Assembly (NCBI GenBank): GCA_004195045.1
Contig: SGBC01000003.1
Span: 186,001 to 250,000 of the forward strand
Source of the DNA: Candidatus Acididesulfobacter guangdongensis
GTDB lineage: Bacteria; SZUA-79; Acidulodesulfobacterales; Acidulodesulfobacteraceae
Length of the DNA: 64,000 bases
Direction: 5' to 3'
The position numbers and the translations under genes were made by a program. Shown here piece after piece: positions 35,061 through 43,561 of this stretch. The notes beneath the pieces were generated by a model that was not told the origin of the DNA, did not search any database, and worked only from the letters and a program-made list of their open reading frames with translations. Each line of letters opens with the position of its first letter. The stretch's first letter is position 1.

Positions 35061-35258
35061 ATGCGCACCACAATCACAATAGATAAAGATATAATTGATG
35101 TTCTTCTTGAAGAAACGCATGTGAAAAGCAAGACCTCTGCTGTTAGAATAGCAATTGATTCTTATCTCAAAAAAAAGAAAGCGGAAAAAATAAAATCTAT
35201 GAAAGGTAAAGTTGATTTTGATATGACGGCCGACGAGATAAGACATTATGAAAGATGA
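35061..35258 (+). CDS. vapB: VapB-type antitoxin
   Basis: Ribbon-helix-helix antitoxin of 65 residues that binds the adjacent VapC and represses the operon. MRTTITIDKDIIDVLLEETH is the N-terminal DNA-binding strand and first helix, SKTSAVRIAIDSYLKKKKAE the second part; the C-terminal tail (KGKVDFDMTADEIRHYER) would wrap the toxin. The ATG at 35061 with GAGG 7 bases upstream is preferred over the ATG at 35055. Its end overlaps vapC by 11 bases, typical of coupled toxin-antitoxin genes. Confidence 0.85.
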   Translation: MRTTITIDKDIIDVLLEETHVKSKTSAVRIAIDSYLKKKKAEKIKSMKGKVDFDMTADEIRHYER

Positions 35259-35661
35259 CGATAAAGTTCTGGTCGATACATCGGTTTGGATAGACTATTT
35301 TAAAGGACAAAGCGATTACATTGCAACCCTTATAGATGCTATCATTACTGAAAATAATATTTACGTTCCAAAAGTTGTCATTGCTGAACTTATACAGGGT
35401 TGCAAGTCTGAAAAAGAATTATCAATAATAGAAGATTTTTTAGATGCATTTTTTATCATAGACAGTTCTGAAAACACTTGGATAAATGCTGGTAACTTAT
35501 CGTTTTTAATGAAAAAGCGCGGTAAAACAGTAAATTTGATCGATTGCTATATAGCAGTTATCGCTAATGAAAATGATTGCAAAATTTTAACGCTTGATAA
35601 ACATTTCAATGAGATAAAAAACTTTTTAAAAATTAGAGTGGATGGAATATGTAATAGGTAG
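35248..35661 (+). CDS. vapC: VapC-type PIN-domain toxin
   Basis: PIN-domain ribonuclease of 137 residues. Acidic active-site residues are visible in VLVDTSVWIDYFKG (Asp 9 and later Asp), VVIAELIQGC (Glu near 48), and NLIDCYIAVIANENDC (Asp near 101 and downstream). LIDCYIA is typical of VapC. Toxins of this family cleave tRNA or rRNA loops. The frame is intact and overlaps vapB, so the pair is probably functional. A decayed copy of its 5' end lies at 33789-33880. Confidence 0.88.
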   Translation: MKDDDKVLVDTSVWIDYFKGQSDYIATLIDAIITENNIYVPKVVIAELIQGCKSEKELSIIEDFLDAFFIIDSSENTWINAGNLSFLMKKRGKTVNLIDCYIAVIANENDCKILTLDKHFNEIKNFLKIRVDGICNR

Positions 35662-36177
35662 AAATTGTAATTAAAAGGGATATGCATTGCCGTTTTTTTA
35701 AAAAACTTTTTAAAAAAAATAGAAAAAAAATTAAGGATATTCTAATTTCTAGATATATTTATAGAAACCGGTAAAAACGATAACATTCTCCAATCTAAAA
35801 TAAAGTTTCTCGTTGAACTTGAAAAAAGAATTGGCGAACAAAAAAATTGCGTTATAATCTGTCGCCCCATTTTTCATAAGTGTATTGCGGGATATGCAAT
35901 TTTTTTTGAATGCATAATATAATAAATATAATAAATATAATAAATATAATAAATAATAAAAGAAAAGTTTGAAGCAATTTTATATAAAGCAAACTTTATA
36001 TAACGCAAACTATGATATAATTAAAAAAATAGATTGATTAATTAAATAACGCAAATTATTTTAAGTAGAAATTAAATCTTGCTTAGTTAATAGTTAATTA
36101 TAATTAGAAAAATTTATTAATGAAATAACGGCATAGTATAATTTTAATTTAAATATTTAAAAAGGAGACGCTATATT
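35662..36177. other. Intergenic region with AT repeats and a coding remnant
   Basis: After vapC come poly-A/T stretches, the nucleotidyltransferase-like remnant at 35758-35922, a tandem run of about five AATATAATAA units (35915-35960), and AT-rich sequence leading to the GGAGAC ribosome site of the next gene. Confidence 0.45.
35758..35922 (+). pseudogene. Fragment of a nucleotidyltransferase-like (MNT) gene
   Basis: One frame reads FIETGKNDNILQSKIKFLVE and LEKRIGEQKNCVII. Lys-Ile-Lys-Phe-Leu-Val-Glu-Leu-Glu followed by IGEQK and VII resembles the segment between catalytic strands in minimal nucleotidyltransferases of MNT/HEPN toxin-antitoxin pairs. The catalytic GSxD motif is absent, so only a fragment remains. 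Tentative. Confidence 0.35.
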
Positions 36178-36705
36178 ATGCGTGACACAAAAAGATGGAA
36201 TCCGGCTAACATCAAAAAACATGAAGCAACCGACGAATCTGATTCTTATAAGAGTGCGCTATCATACAAAGATATGTCAATATGCAAAAAATGTCACAAT
36301 ATTTATCATAATAAAAGATGGGTTCACGACGATGAACTTTATAATTCTATGTTGAAGAATAAAGAAGAAATAAATTATGTAATTTGTCCGGCATGTTTAA
36401 AAATAGAAACAAAATTTTACAATGGCGTAGTAGAGTTAAGCGGCAGTTTTCTGTTTGAGCATAAAGACGATATTTTAAATCTCGTAAAAAATACCGTAGA
36501 AAGAGCTGATTACATAGACCCATTGGAAAAGATTGAAAATATTGAAGAAGATGATGAAAAAAAAATTATAACAATATACACTACAAGCGAAGATCTTGCT
36601 CAAAGAATAGGGAAAAATATAGAAAAAGCATACCGGGGAGATATAGAATATTCATTCTCTGAAAGGGAGCTGTTTTTGAGAGTTTATTGGAAAAGAGACC
36701 TATAA
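36178..36705 (+). CDS. BCAM0308-type zinc-ribbon protein
   Basis: A protein of 175 residues with a zinc ribbon: CKKCHNIYHNKRW near residues 38-50 and VICPACLKIETKFYNGVVEL near 70-89. The second half is an alpha-beta domain (IITIYTTSEDLAQRIGKNIE, then YSFSERELFLRVYWKR). The ribbon plus following domain resembles the start of the ribosome-export factor NMD3 and is known in bacteria as the BCAM0308 family, of unknown function. An AAAGGAG ribosome site lies 8 bases upstream. It precedes a broken CBS/HPP gene, and in other genomes such proteins often occur beside stress-related CBS-domain genes. Confidence 0.7.
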   Translation: MRDTKRWNPANIKKHEATDESDSYKSALSYKDMSICKKCHNIYHNKRWVHDDELYNSMLKNKEEINYVICPACLKIETKFYNGVVELSGSFLFEHKDDILNLVKNTVERADYIDPLEKIENIEEDDEKKIITIYTTSEDLAQRIGKNIEKAYRGDIEYSFSERELFLRVYWKRDL

Positions 36706-36729
36706 GATTTATAATAAGGTATTTTATTT

Positions 36730-37381
36730 ATGAAAGAAAATAACAATATGCCGGAAATATCGGACGAAGATATTAAGGCCGCATTTAAAGAAGTAAATAC
36801 ATATGTAGATATTTCCATAGAAGATTTTAAGGAAATCTATCTGCATGCATTAAGGCATGCAAAAAATAGACTGCTTAATATTTCCATTGACAGCGTTATG
36901 ACTAAAGACATAATTTCTGTCACTGAAGATCGTCGGTATTTTTGCAATTTCTTACCTCTCGGCAAAATATTTTATTCCCATTTTTGATATTATGTTGGTT
37001 ATCGGTTCCTTTGGCGCTTCCGCTGTTCTGATTTATGCAGCTATAAAAAGCCCTTTAGCTCAGCCGAGAAATCTTATAGGAGGACATGTTCTTTCTGCTT
37101 TAGTGGGTGTGGCATGCTATAAATTTTTCGGTGAGGACATTATACTTGCTTCTGCTCTTGCAGTATCTTTAGCCATTATGGTAATGCTTGCGACTAAAAC
37201 CCTTCATCCTCCAGGCGGAGCTACGGCACTTATTGCTGTGATCGGAGGCCGCGCAATATATCGACTGGGGTTTCTTTATGCTTTAATTCCTATTGGCCTC
37301 GGTGCGGTAATTTTATTGATTATTGCGCTTTTAGTAAATAACCTTGCCGGAAACAGAAAATATCCGGAGTATTGGTTTTAA
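36730..37381 (+). pseudogene. CBS-domain start fused out of frame to an HPP membrane protein
   Basis: The first frame (from 36730) reads MPEISDEDIKAAFKEVNTYV and ends in VMTKDIISVTED, the start of a CBS domain. From about 36932 another frame gives IVGIFAISYLSAKYFIPIFD and continues through MLVIGSFGASAVLIYAAIKS, SPLAQPRNLIGGH and TLHPPGGATAL, an HPP-family four-helix membrane protein, to 37381. HPP proteins are implicated in nitrite transport or stress. The CBS part is cut after one beta-alpha unit and the HPP start is missing. A deletion between two adjacent genes, with loss of frame, explains this best. An internal ATG at 36992 could still give a truncated HPP protein. Confidence 0.65.
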
Positions 37382-37493
37382 AATAATTTATCAATCAGAA
37401 AATAGAAAAATAATTAAGTTAGAAACTAGATAAATTAAGTAAATTAGTTAAATTTGGGATAGGCACTATTTCTTTATCAAAAAATAATTAATA

Positions 37494-37614
37494 TAGTTTT
37501 GTTTAATTTAATTTAATTTAATTTAATTTAGTTTTGTTTAATTTAGTTTAGTTTAGCTTAATTTAGTTTAGTTTAATTTATTTTAATGTTATCTTATTTA
37601 GTTTAATTTAATTT
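37494..37614. repeat. TTTAATTTAG pentamer repeat tract
   Basis: About 120 bp consist of TTTAA and TTTAG pentamers in varying order (for example TTTAATTTAATTTAGTTTTG). It lies directly upstream of the FAD-oxidoreductase gene and ends just before its TGGGGGT ribosome site, so changes in repeat number could alter promoter spacing. Confidence 0.6.
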
Positions 37615-37627
37615 TGGGGGTCTATTC

Positions 37628-39229
37628 ATGGATATAGCAGATAATAATATTAATTTGGCTGAAAATGAAAATGTTAACATAAATAACATAAATAACATAA
37701 ATAACATAAATAACATAAATAACGAAAATAACGAAATAATTACTGACGTTCTTATTGTCGGCGGAGGACCTGCCGGTATGATGACCGGTATTACGGCAGC
37801 ACAATTTTGTCCGGGTAAAAAAGTTTTAGTGGTTCGTAAAGAATCCGATGCTGTTATACCATGCGGTATTCCTTACATATTTGGAACGCTTGGAGGCACC
37901 GACGAAGATATGGCCGGAAGATTGCCTTTAATTGCCGCTGGGGGAGAAATTTTAATAGGAAATATTGTTGAAATAGATAAAGTTAGACAAATAGCATATA
38001 TGGAATATATTAATCAAGATTATAATAGTGAAGACGAACAAAATGAAAATATAGCAGCAGGAGCAGATGACAAAATTTCAGCGCAGGTATTAACAGAAAA
38101 TATAAATAAACAACAACAATCGACAAAAACTAAAGATAGTAATTTAGTTTCAATTAAGTTTAACAGACTGGTGCTTGCAACTGGAGGCAAAAATTTTATT
38201 CCTCCTATTAAAGGTACTGATCTTGAAGGCGTGTTCAGTATCCAGAAAGACTATAACTATTTAGAGAATCTTTTTACTAATCTTATTCCAAAAGTAAAAA
38301 AACTTGCTATTATAGGAGGCGGTTTTATAGGGGTTGAATTTGCCGATGAAATAAGAAAGCTGGGTATTGAAGTGCATATTGTTGAAATGCTGCCGCATTT
38401 AATGCAGGTTTCGTTTGACTTAGATGTTTGCGCAAAGGTAGAAGAAATTTTGAAATCGCGCGGCATAACCGTACATACAGGCTGTCAGGTTGAAGAAATA
38501 ATATCTGATCCGTCAGAAAAAAAAGTTGCAGGACTGCGCATAAAAGACAAAGAAGATATTAAAGCCGATGCTGTTTTAATAGCAATAGGCGTGAAACCAA
38601 ATGTAGAACTTGCAAAAAAAATTGGATTGACATTATCAAGATCAGGAGGAGTATGGGTTGACGCTTTTCAGAGAAGCAGAGAGGATGATAAAATATTTGC
38701 CGTAGGCGATTGTGCTCATAAGCAGGATTTTTTTACAAGAAAAGCTAATCATGCTATGATTGCATCGCAGGCTGCAGCAGAAGGCAGAATTGCAGGTATG
38801 AATCTTTATAGCTTGCGTTTATCACGTTACAATGCGGGTTCTGTTTCCGTATATTCAAGCGAAATAGACGGGCTTGCTTTCGGAGTAGCGGGTTTAACGC
38901 AAGTGCAGGCAGCCGCTGAAGGTTTTGATATATTGATCGGTGAATCGCGACTTCCGGATCATCATCCTGCTTCAATGCCGAATACTACGGAGATATATTG
39001 CCGCTTAATATTTTCTAAAGAATCCATGCAGCTTTTGGGAGGTCAGATTACCGGCGGGCAGACTACCGGCGAACTTGTAAATACGATAGGTTTGGCTATT
39101 CAGATGCACGCTACAGCCACTGATATCGCAACAATGCAGTTCGGCAGCCAGCCAAGATTGACGCCCTCTCTGCATCCTATGGTAGCTGCAACTGGGGATG
39201 CTTTAAGAAAAAATGTACAAATAGTATAA
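37628..39229 (+). CDS. FAD-dependent pyridine nucleotide-disulfide oxidoreductase
   Basis: Two-dinucleotide-binding flavoprotein of 533 residues. After a low-complexity Asn/Ile N-terminus comes the FAD site DVLIVGGGPAGMMTGITAAQ near 39-58. IPCGIPYIFG near 77-86 places a Cys where CoA-disulfide reductase and NADH oxidase carry their redox Cys. The NAD site is LAIIGGGFIGVEFADEIRKL near 228-247, and IFAVGDCAHKQDFFTRKANH near 356-375 is the second FAD motif, followed by a dimerisation domain. The length excess over the usual 450 comes from the N-terminal repeat and an Asn/Gln-rich loop (about 134-172). Likely substrate is CoA disulfide, polysulfide or oxygen; the sequence does not decide. Confidence 0.8.
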   Translation: MDIADNNINLAENENVNINNINNINNINNINNENNEIITDVLIVGGGPAGMMTGITAAQFCPGKKVLVVRKESDAVIPCGIPYIFGTLGGTDEDMAGRLPLIAAGGEILIGNIVEIDKVRQIAYMEYINQDYNSEDEQNENIAAGADDKISAQVLTENINKQQQSTKTKDSNLVSIKFNRLVLATGGKNFIPPIKGTDLEGVFSIQKDYNYLENLFTNLIPKVKKLAIIGGGFIGVEFADEIRKLGIEVHIVEMLPHLMQVSFDLDVCAKVEEILKSRGITVHTGCQVEEIISDPSEKKVAGLRIKDKEDIKADAVLIAIGVKPNVELAKKIGLTLSRSGGVWVDAFQRSREDDKIFAVGDCAHKQDFFTRKANHAMIASQAAAEGRIAGMNLYSLRLSRYNAGSVSVYSSEIDGLAFGVAGLTQVQAAAEGFDILIGESRLPDHHPASMPNTTEIYCRLIFSKESMQLLGGQITGGQTTGELVNTIGLAIQMHATATDIATMQFGSQPRLTPSLHPMVAATGDALRKNVQIV

Positions 39230-39289
39230 AGTTTTACGAAAAAAATATGGCAATACTTGAACAAATTTTCCTTATCGTGAGTCCGACAA

Positions 39290-39875
39290 AATAAACAAGT
39301 AAACTGCCGGCATTGCAATCATAAAAGTATTGTCAAACATATTAGAAACAAAAATAGAGCTAAGCACGGCAACGCTCATAAGACCCACCACCGTTTCATT
39401 TTCACAAAACTTCTTTAGAATATAACCGAATATTGCAAATAAAAATGAAAATCACAATATAAATCCCAATAAACCTATCTGTATTAAAACGGCAACATAA
39501 CCGTTGTCCACAGTAAACCTTTTTGATCCTAAAAAATTGCCGTAGCCATTATATTAAATAAAATTTTTTCATGTTATGTTTCCATTTTTTATTTATGAAT
39601 TTCCACATTTTAAAGCCTATTCTATTCTATTCTATTCTATACAATACTCTTATATAATAGCCACACATAAACAACGATGAATATACGCACAAAGATAATC
39701 AAAATAACGGTGTTATTCTAGAATAAAAGCACCGGAACGACGCTAAAAGATCTTAGCATCTACAAAGTCAAATATGCCTTAAGAAAATAAGTGGCTAAAA
39801 GCGCAGAAATCAACACCGCTAAAAGCCTTATTTTTGGATTCACTTTCTTTTTTAGGCCATTGTTAAAAACCTATT
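39290..39875 (-). pseudogene. Decayed O-antigen ligase/polymerase-like membrane protein
   Basis: On the minus strand, 39545 to 39290 reads GYGNFLGSKRFTVDNGYVAV and LIQIGLLGFIL, a stop, and then FAIFGYILKKFCENETVVGL and MSVAVLSSIFVSNMFDNTFM. G-x-G-x-F (20 residues) DNGY is the family signature of Wzy/WaaL proteins. Further upstream (39875-39740) KKVNPKIRLLAVLISALLAT and further hydrophobic residues are an earlier membrane segment. Stops and gaps interrupt it throughout. Confidence 0.6.
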
Positions 39876-40261
39876 TTGAGAATTTAAACTTTCTTTGTTG
39901 ATTTCCATTGGTGTTGTCTTTCTTTAATGTTATTTGGACATAACTATTTTATAGGAGGCGCACCTTTTTTACCAGATAGAATTTACACAAGATATTTTAC
40001 ACTACCAATAAAACCGCCAATAAGGCTTATTTATATTTATTTAGTTATAACCTTAACTTTATTTAATGTCAAACGTTTTTTTAAAACCCGTTTTTGCAAT
40101 ACTTAATAATGGCTATTAACGATAAGTGAAACTATCGGTTAACAGGACGGCTGGCAAAAAAAGCATCGTTGGTTTTATACTGAAAAAGTTACGCAGTGAT
40201 GTTTATTATATATACCTTCCCGGATTTTCAAAGATTATTAAAGAATTCGGATTAAAATAGA

Positions 40262-40302
40262 ATGTAGTAGACAACTTTCTATTGCAGGGTTAAGGTGTTG
40301 TT
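40262..40302. repeat. Isolated arm of the REP/MITE family
   Basis: AACTTTCTATTGCAGGGTTA (from about 40275) matches the complement of the outer arm CCTTAATCCTGCAATAGAAA of copy A, with one mismatch. The partner arm and the GGTGTCAGATT core are not seen. Confidence 0.5.
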
Positions 40303-40413
40303 TTAAAGTTGACATTTTATTTTAGTATGATATAAAATTAAATAATACTTAAATTTATAAGTATTATTAAGATTATATTATATAGATTATATTAAAGGGA
40401 GATGAAAAGGCTT

Positions 40414-40671
40414 ATGCCAAAAATAATAGAAAAGACAACTGTTACCAGTAAAGGTCAGATAACTATTCCAAAAAAATATAGAGATATGTTAAAATTAAAA
40501 TCTAAAGATACCGTTACTTTTAGAATAAAACAAGGTTTAATAGAGGTCATACCGTTTACTTCAAATATAGTTCAGTATTTCGGAAAGGTAACACCAAAAG
40601 AAAGACCTGAGGAATTTAAAAAAATAAGGAAGGAGTTTGAGGAAAGTGTCGCTGGGGGAATAAAAAAATAA
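40414..40671 (+). CDS. AbrB/MazE-type antitoxin
   Basis: Swapped-hairpin DNA-binding antitoxin of about 85 residues. KTTVTSKGQITIPKKYRDML and KLKSKDTVTFRIKQGLIEVI are the AbrB fold's hallmark. The C-terminal part (RPEEFKKIRKEFEESVAGGI) should bind the toxin. An ATG also lies at 40402, but GGGAGA touches it; the ATG at 40414 has better spacing. The PIN-domain gene starts 4 bp after the stop, so the two form one operon. Such AbrB-PIN pairs are a common VapBC variant. Confidence 0.82.
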   Translation: MPKIIEKTTVTSKGQITIPKKYRDMLKLKSKDTVTFRIKQGLIEVIPFTSNIVQYFGKVTPKERPEEFKKIRKEFEESVAGGIKK

Positions 40672-40675
40672 TATT

Positions 40676-41077
40676 ATGCGTTTTATAGACACGAATATTT
40701 TTCTTCGTTACCTCACTAACGACGACGCCAAAAAGGCTAAAAAGGTTTTTTTGCTTTTAAAAAAAGTAGAAGATGGCAAAGAAAAGGTAACGACAAGCCC
40801 TCTAGTTATTTTTGAATTAATTTTTATACTTGATAAGTTTTATAAAGTTTCAAGAAAAGATATCGGAGAAATGACGACAGCCATTATCAATCTTGACGGA
40901 TTGGTTGTTGAATTTAAAGATGCTTTTATATTTGCTCTTAAATTATTTGCAGAAAAAAATATACCTTTTGCCGATGCCTTTAATGCTTCAATTATGAAAT
41001 CAAAAGGCATAACTGAAATTTATAGTTATGATACCGATTTTGACAAAATAGACAAAATAGAAACAATAGAACCGTAA
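40676..41077 (+). CDS. PIN-domain toxin (VapC type)
   Basis: PIN ribonuclease of 133 residues, partner of the upstream AbrB-type antitoxin. RFIDTNIFLRYLTNDD (residues 2-17) contains the first catalytic Asp; TTSPLVIFELIFILDKFYKV contains the Glu; IPFADAFNASIMKSKG (Asp near 103) and SYDTDFDKIDKIE (Asp near 123) the others. The frame is intact and the fold is complete. It is unrelated in detail to the VapC at 35248-35661. A transposase-less IS end follows 80 bp downstream. Confidence 0.85.
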   Translation: MRFIDTNIFLRYLTNDDAKKAKKVFLLLKKVEDGKEKVTTSPLVIFELIFILDKFYKVSRKDIGEMTTAIINLDGLVVEFKDAFIFALKLFAEKNIPFADAFNASIMKSKGITEIYSYDTDFDKIDKIETIEP

Positions 41078-41159
41078 GTTTTAGATAAATATCCCTTGTT
41101 ACGTTATTATGCAAAGAAAAACGGACCAGCTTATAAATCTTTTTAAGAGCAACTGTGTA

Positions 41160-41446
41160 TTCCGTTCTTATTGGACGCCGTTTACGGGAACTACTGGACA
41201 CCCTTTATGTTTCTAACTGGACGCTTATCTCAGAGTTAATTCTTATTATTTTTTCATATAATACTATTCATCTTTAGTCAATAAATTATTGATAACTTGA
41301 TAAAATAAATCAATTTAATTAATTTAATAAAAAAAGTTTATTTAATAAAAAAAATTAATAAAAAAACCAACCCTTTTTTATTAAATAAATATCAAATTAA
41401 TTACGAAAAGGGTGTCCAGTAATTTCCGTAATGGGTGTTCAGTTAA
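41160..41446. mobile_element. Transposase-less element with IS21-like ends
   Basis: The left end (41160-41210) and right end (41404-41446) are inverted copies of about 42 bp. The left contains ATTGGACGCC, TTACGGGAAC and TACTGGACACCCTTTA; the right contains AAAGGGTGTCCAGTA, TTCCGTAA and GGGTGTTCAGTTA. Repeated TGGACACC units at each end are typical of IS21-family elements. Only 190 bp of AT-rich DNA lies between, so this is a MITE-like internal deletion derivative. It cuts off the 5' part of a chemotaxis receptor gene. Confidence 0.6.
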
Positions 41447-42128
41447 AAATGTAAACCGTGTTAAGTTGGATGCGGAATATACAGTTTCGCAGACCGTCTT
41501 GCATATGTCGCAATCCGTGAAAGATATTTCCGAAAAATTAAACGTTTTAAGTTCCAAAAGTATAGAAATAAGCAAAATTTCAGAAAAATCCGAAAACATC
41601 CTGAAAAAAGTTAAAGTCGGAGCACATATCGAAAAAATTGCGGAATTAGCGGAGGAAGCTGTTGGCGAAATAGTTAAAATAATAGAGGATTCGATTAAAA
41701 ACGGCGAGGTTTCGTCTTACGACCTGTGGGACAGAAATTATGCTCCGGTCGCAAATACTAATCCCCAGAAATATAAAACAAAATTTACCGATTTTGTAAA
41801 AAGACGGATTCAGCCGATAGAAGATAAATACCTCGGAAAGGACCACAGTTTTAAATATTTTTTGCTGATTGACGCGAACGGATATGCGGCGGCGCATAAT
41901 TCTATATACGATAAGCCGCTTACGGGCGATTACGCAAAGGATATAACCGGCAACAGGTCGATGAGGATATTCAATGACCCGGTCGGTCTTGCGGTAGCAA
42001 GAAACACAGATAACCTTATAGTTCAGACTTATCCAAGAGATACTGGAGAAGTAATAAGCGACGTCGGCGTTCCTATGTTTATTGACGGTAAACACTGGGG
42101 CTGAATATGGGTCGGCTACGGTGTATAG
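41447..42128 (+). pseudogene. C-terminal part of a methyl-accepting chemotaxis protein
   Basis: The IS21-like end fuses into this frame (nominal GTG start at 41412). SQTVLHMSQSVKDISEKLNV and ISKISEKSENILKKV are the end of an MCP signalling coil. The rest is a C-terminal sensor domain (YFLLIDANGYAAAHNSIYDK, then DITGNRSMRIFNDPVGLAVA) that ends VPMFIDGKHWG. A TGA then stops the frame at 42102-42104 and IWVGYGV follows to TAG at 42126. Related receptors end HWGxIRVGY, so the TGA replaces one codon within the conserved end. With its transmembrane and methylation parts gone, it cannot work as a receptor. Confidence 0.7.
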
Positions 42129-42215
42129 CCTAAACTTAGAAACTGAAAGGAAAATATATATGATGTAGGCGGATTTTTACATATCAACTTTTAATTAATT
42201 CATGGAGGTAGATTT

Positions 42216-42760
42216 ATGGAAATAAAATTAGCTAACCCTGCTCCGCTGGGACTTTCAGGATTTGCTCTAACGACGTTTTTACTTAGCATGATTAACATCG
42301 GGTGGTTTACCGGCGCAAATATGCCCATGGTTCTTGGATGTGCGTTTGCATTCGGCGGTGCGGCGCAGTTTGCCGCCGGACTTATGGAAATGCCGAGGGG
42401 TAACAGTTTCGGCATGACCGCGTTTTGCGGTTACGGAGCGTTCTGGTGGAGTTTTGCATTATTTGTTTTATTCTTTTCAAAAGGAGTAACGGGAGCTTTT
42501 ATCGGCTGGTATCTTTTCTTGTGGGGTTTATTTACCACTTTTATGTGGGTTGCGTCTTTAAAAAAAGCCAAGGCGCTTATGCTTATTTTTTTATTTCTTA
42601 CGGCGACTTTTTATCTGCTTGCGGTCGGCTTCTGGACGGGAATTGCTATGATACCGTCATAGGCGGATATTTCGGTCTTATTACCGCCGTGCTGGCGTTT
42701 TATCTGGCGACGGCTGAAAGCAATAACGAATCGTGGGAACGTACGGTTATACCCGTATAA
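42216..42760 (+). pseudogene. SatP/YaaH (GPR1/FUN34) acetate-type transporter, one frameshift
   Basis: Six-helix membrane protein for acetate or succinate. NPAPLGLSGFALTTFLLSMI (residues 6-25) is the family's NPAPLGL signature, followed by MPMVLGCAFAFGGAAQFAAG and FWWSFALFVLFFSKG. The frame stops at 42660-42662 after WTGIAMIPS, but in the next frame VIGGYFGLITAVLAFYLATA and ESNNESWERTVIPV complete the last helix to 42760. A single missing base near 42645 explains this. It may be a real mutation or a sequence error. A GGAGG ribosome site precedes the ATG. hypC lies 180 bp downstream. Confidence 0.75.
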
Positions 42761-42938
42761 ATAGTAAAAAATAAACCGCCGTCCATGCTTAAAAAAATAA
42801 TTTTAATACATGGACGGGGTGATAAGCTGAAAACTGAAAACCTAAATTGCAACACATTATAATTGATTTAATTTTGCGTTGGTAATACAATAAATTAAAT
42901 CAAAAATACAATAAAATAAATAAAGGTTTAAAATCAAA

Positions 42939-43172
42939 ATGTGCCTTGCGATTCCATCTAAAGTTATAGAAATAAAAAACGATAATACCGTCATTGTAGA
43001 TACTATGGGTTCTAAAAGGCTCGTTTCTACGATGCTTTTAGAAGAGCAGGTCAAGATGGGCGATTATCTGCTTATTCACGTCGGTTACGCAATGCAAAAA
43101 ATAGATGAAGAAGAAGCGCTGGAAAGCCTTAACCTATTCAGGGAAATCGAAAGCAAAATTGCAGGACGGTAA
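42939..43172 (+). CDS. hypC: Hydrogenase maturation chaperone HypC
   Basis: Carries the iron with its CO and CN ligands from HypD to the large subunit of [NiFe]-hydrogenase. It is 77 residues long, the usual size. MCLAIPSKVIEIKNDNTVIV: the N-terminal Met-Cys is the hallmark, Cys2 binding the iron. LLEEQVKMGDYLLIHVGYAM and QKIDEEEALESL complete the OB-like fold and C-terminal helix. In most genomes hypD follows directly; here a 14.4-kb integrated element lies between hypC and hypD (58329). hypA and hypB are not in the window. Confidence 0.93.
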   Translation: MCLAIPSKVIEIKNDNTVIVDTMGSKRLVSTMLLEEQVKMGDYLLIHVGYAMQKIDEEEALESLNLFREIESKIAGR

Positions 43173-43421
43173 AGAAATATAAATTATTTAAAATAATTTA
43201 GTTTTTACAAAATAAGCACGATTATTACCTATAATTTGTCATCTATTCCTCTGAACTTGCACCAGTAAATATTGCCTCTTTTGAATATATTCATAAGTAA
43301 AAAAGTGTATCTGTTTTTGTATCTAAAATTTACATAATTTTACATAAATTTATCACTTTTTAACATTTAAGGCAAGACATTTTTTAATGGTGAAATAGGC
43401 TTGAAAGGCTTAAAATCGCTT

Positions 43422-43480
43422 GTTTTAACTGGTGGAGCTGATCGGAGTCGAACCGACGACATCTTGCATGCCATGCAAGC
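43422..43480 (-). repeat. Left attachment site with a partial tRNA-Ala (attL)
   Basis: These 59 bp are identical to 57750-57808. They contain the tRNA's anticodon-stem 3' half, T arm, acceptor 3' strand and CCA (43430-43480), and 8 bp downstream of it. Identity breaks at 43481, where the intact tRNA would continue into its 5' half. It is the scar made by site-specific recombination. Confidence 0.9.
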
Positions 43481-43536
43481 TATTACAACTAATAACTTAT
43501 TAATATTATTAAGTTATTTTCTTTATAAAAAATGCT

Positions 43537-43557
43537 ATGGGACAAATTTGAGACAAA
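43537..43557. repeat. Candidate integrase arm-binding site, left
   Basis: ATGGGACAAATTTG followed by AGACAAA here is matched by ATGGGACAAATTTGGGACAA at 57644-57664, in the same orientation, one near each end of the island. Repeats of this kind at both ends commonly bind the N-terminal domain of a tyrosine integrase. Confidence 0.45.
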
Positions 43558-43561
43558 AGGG

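Larger units (their letters stand above)
39230..40401. other. Gene-poor region: O-antigen ligase relic and repeat debris
   Basis: Holds the minus-strand relic at 39290-39875, five TCTAT pentamers near 39630, an isolated REP arm near 40270, and otherwise AT-rich sequence. No intact gene is visible in these 1.17 kb. Confidence 0.5.
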
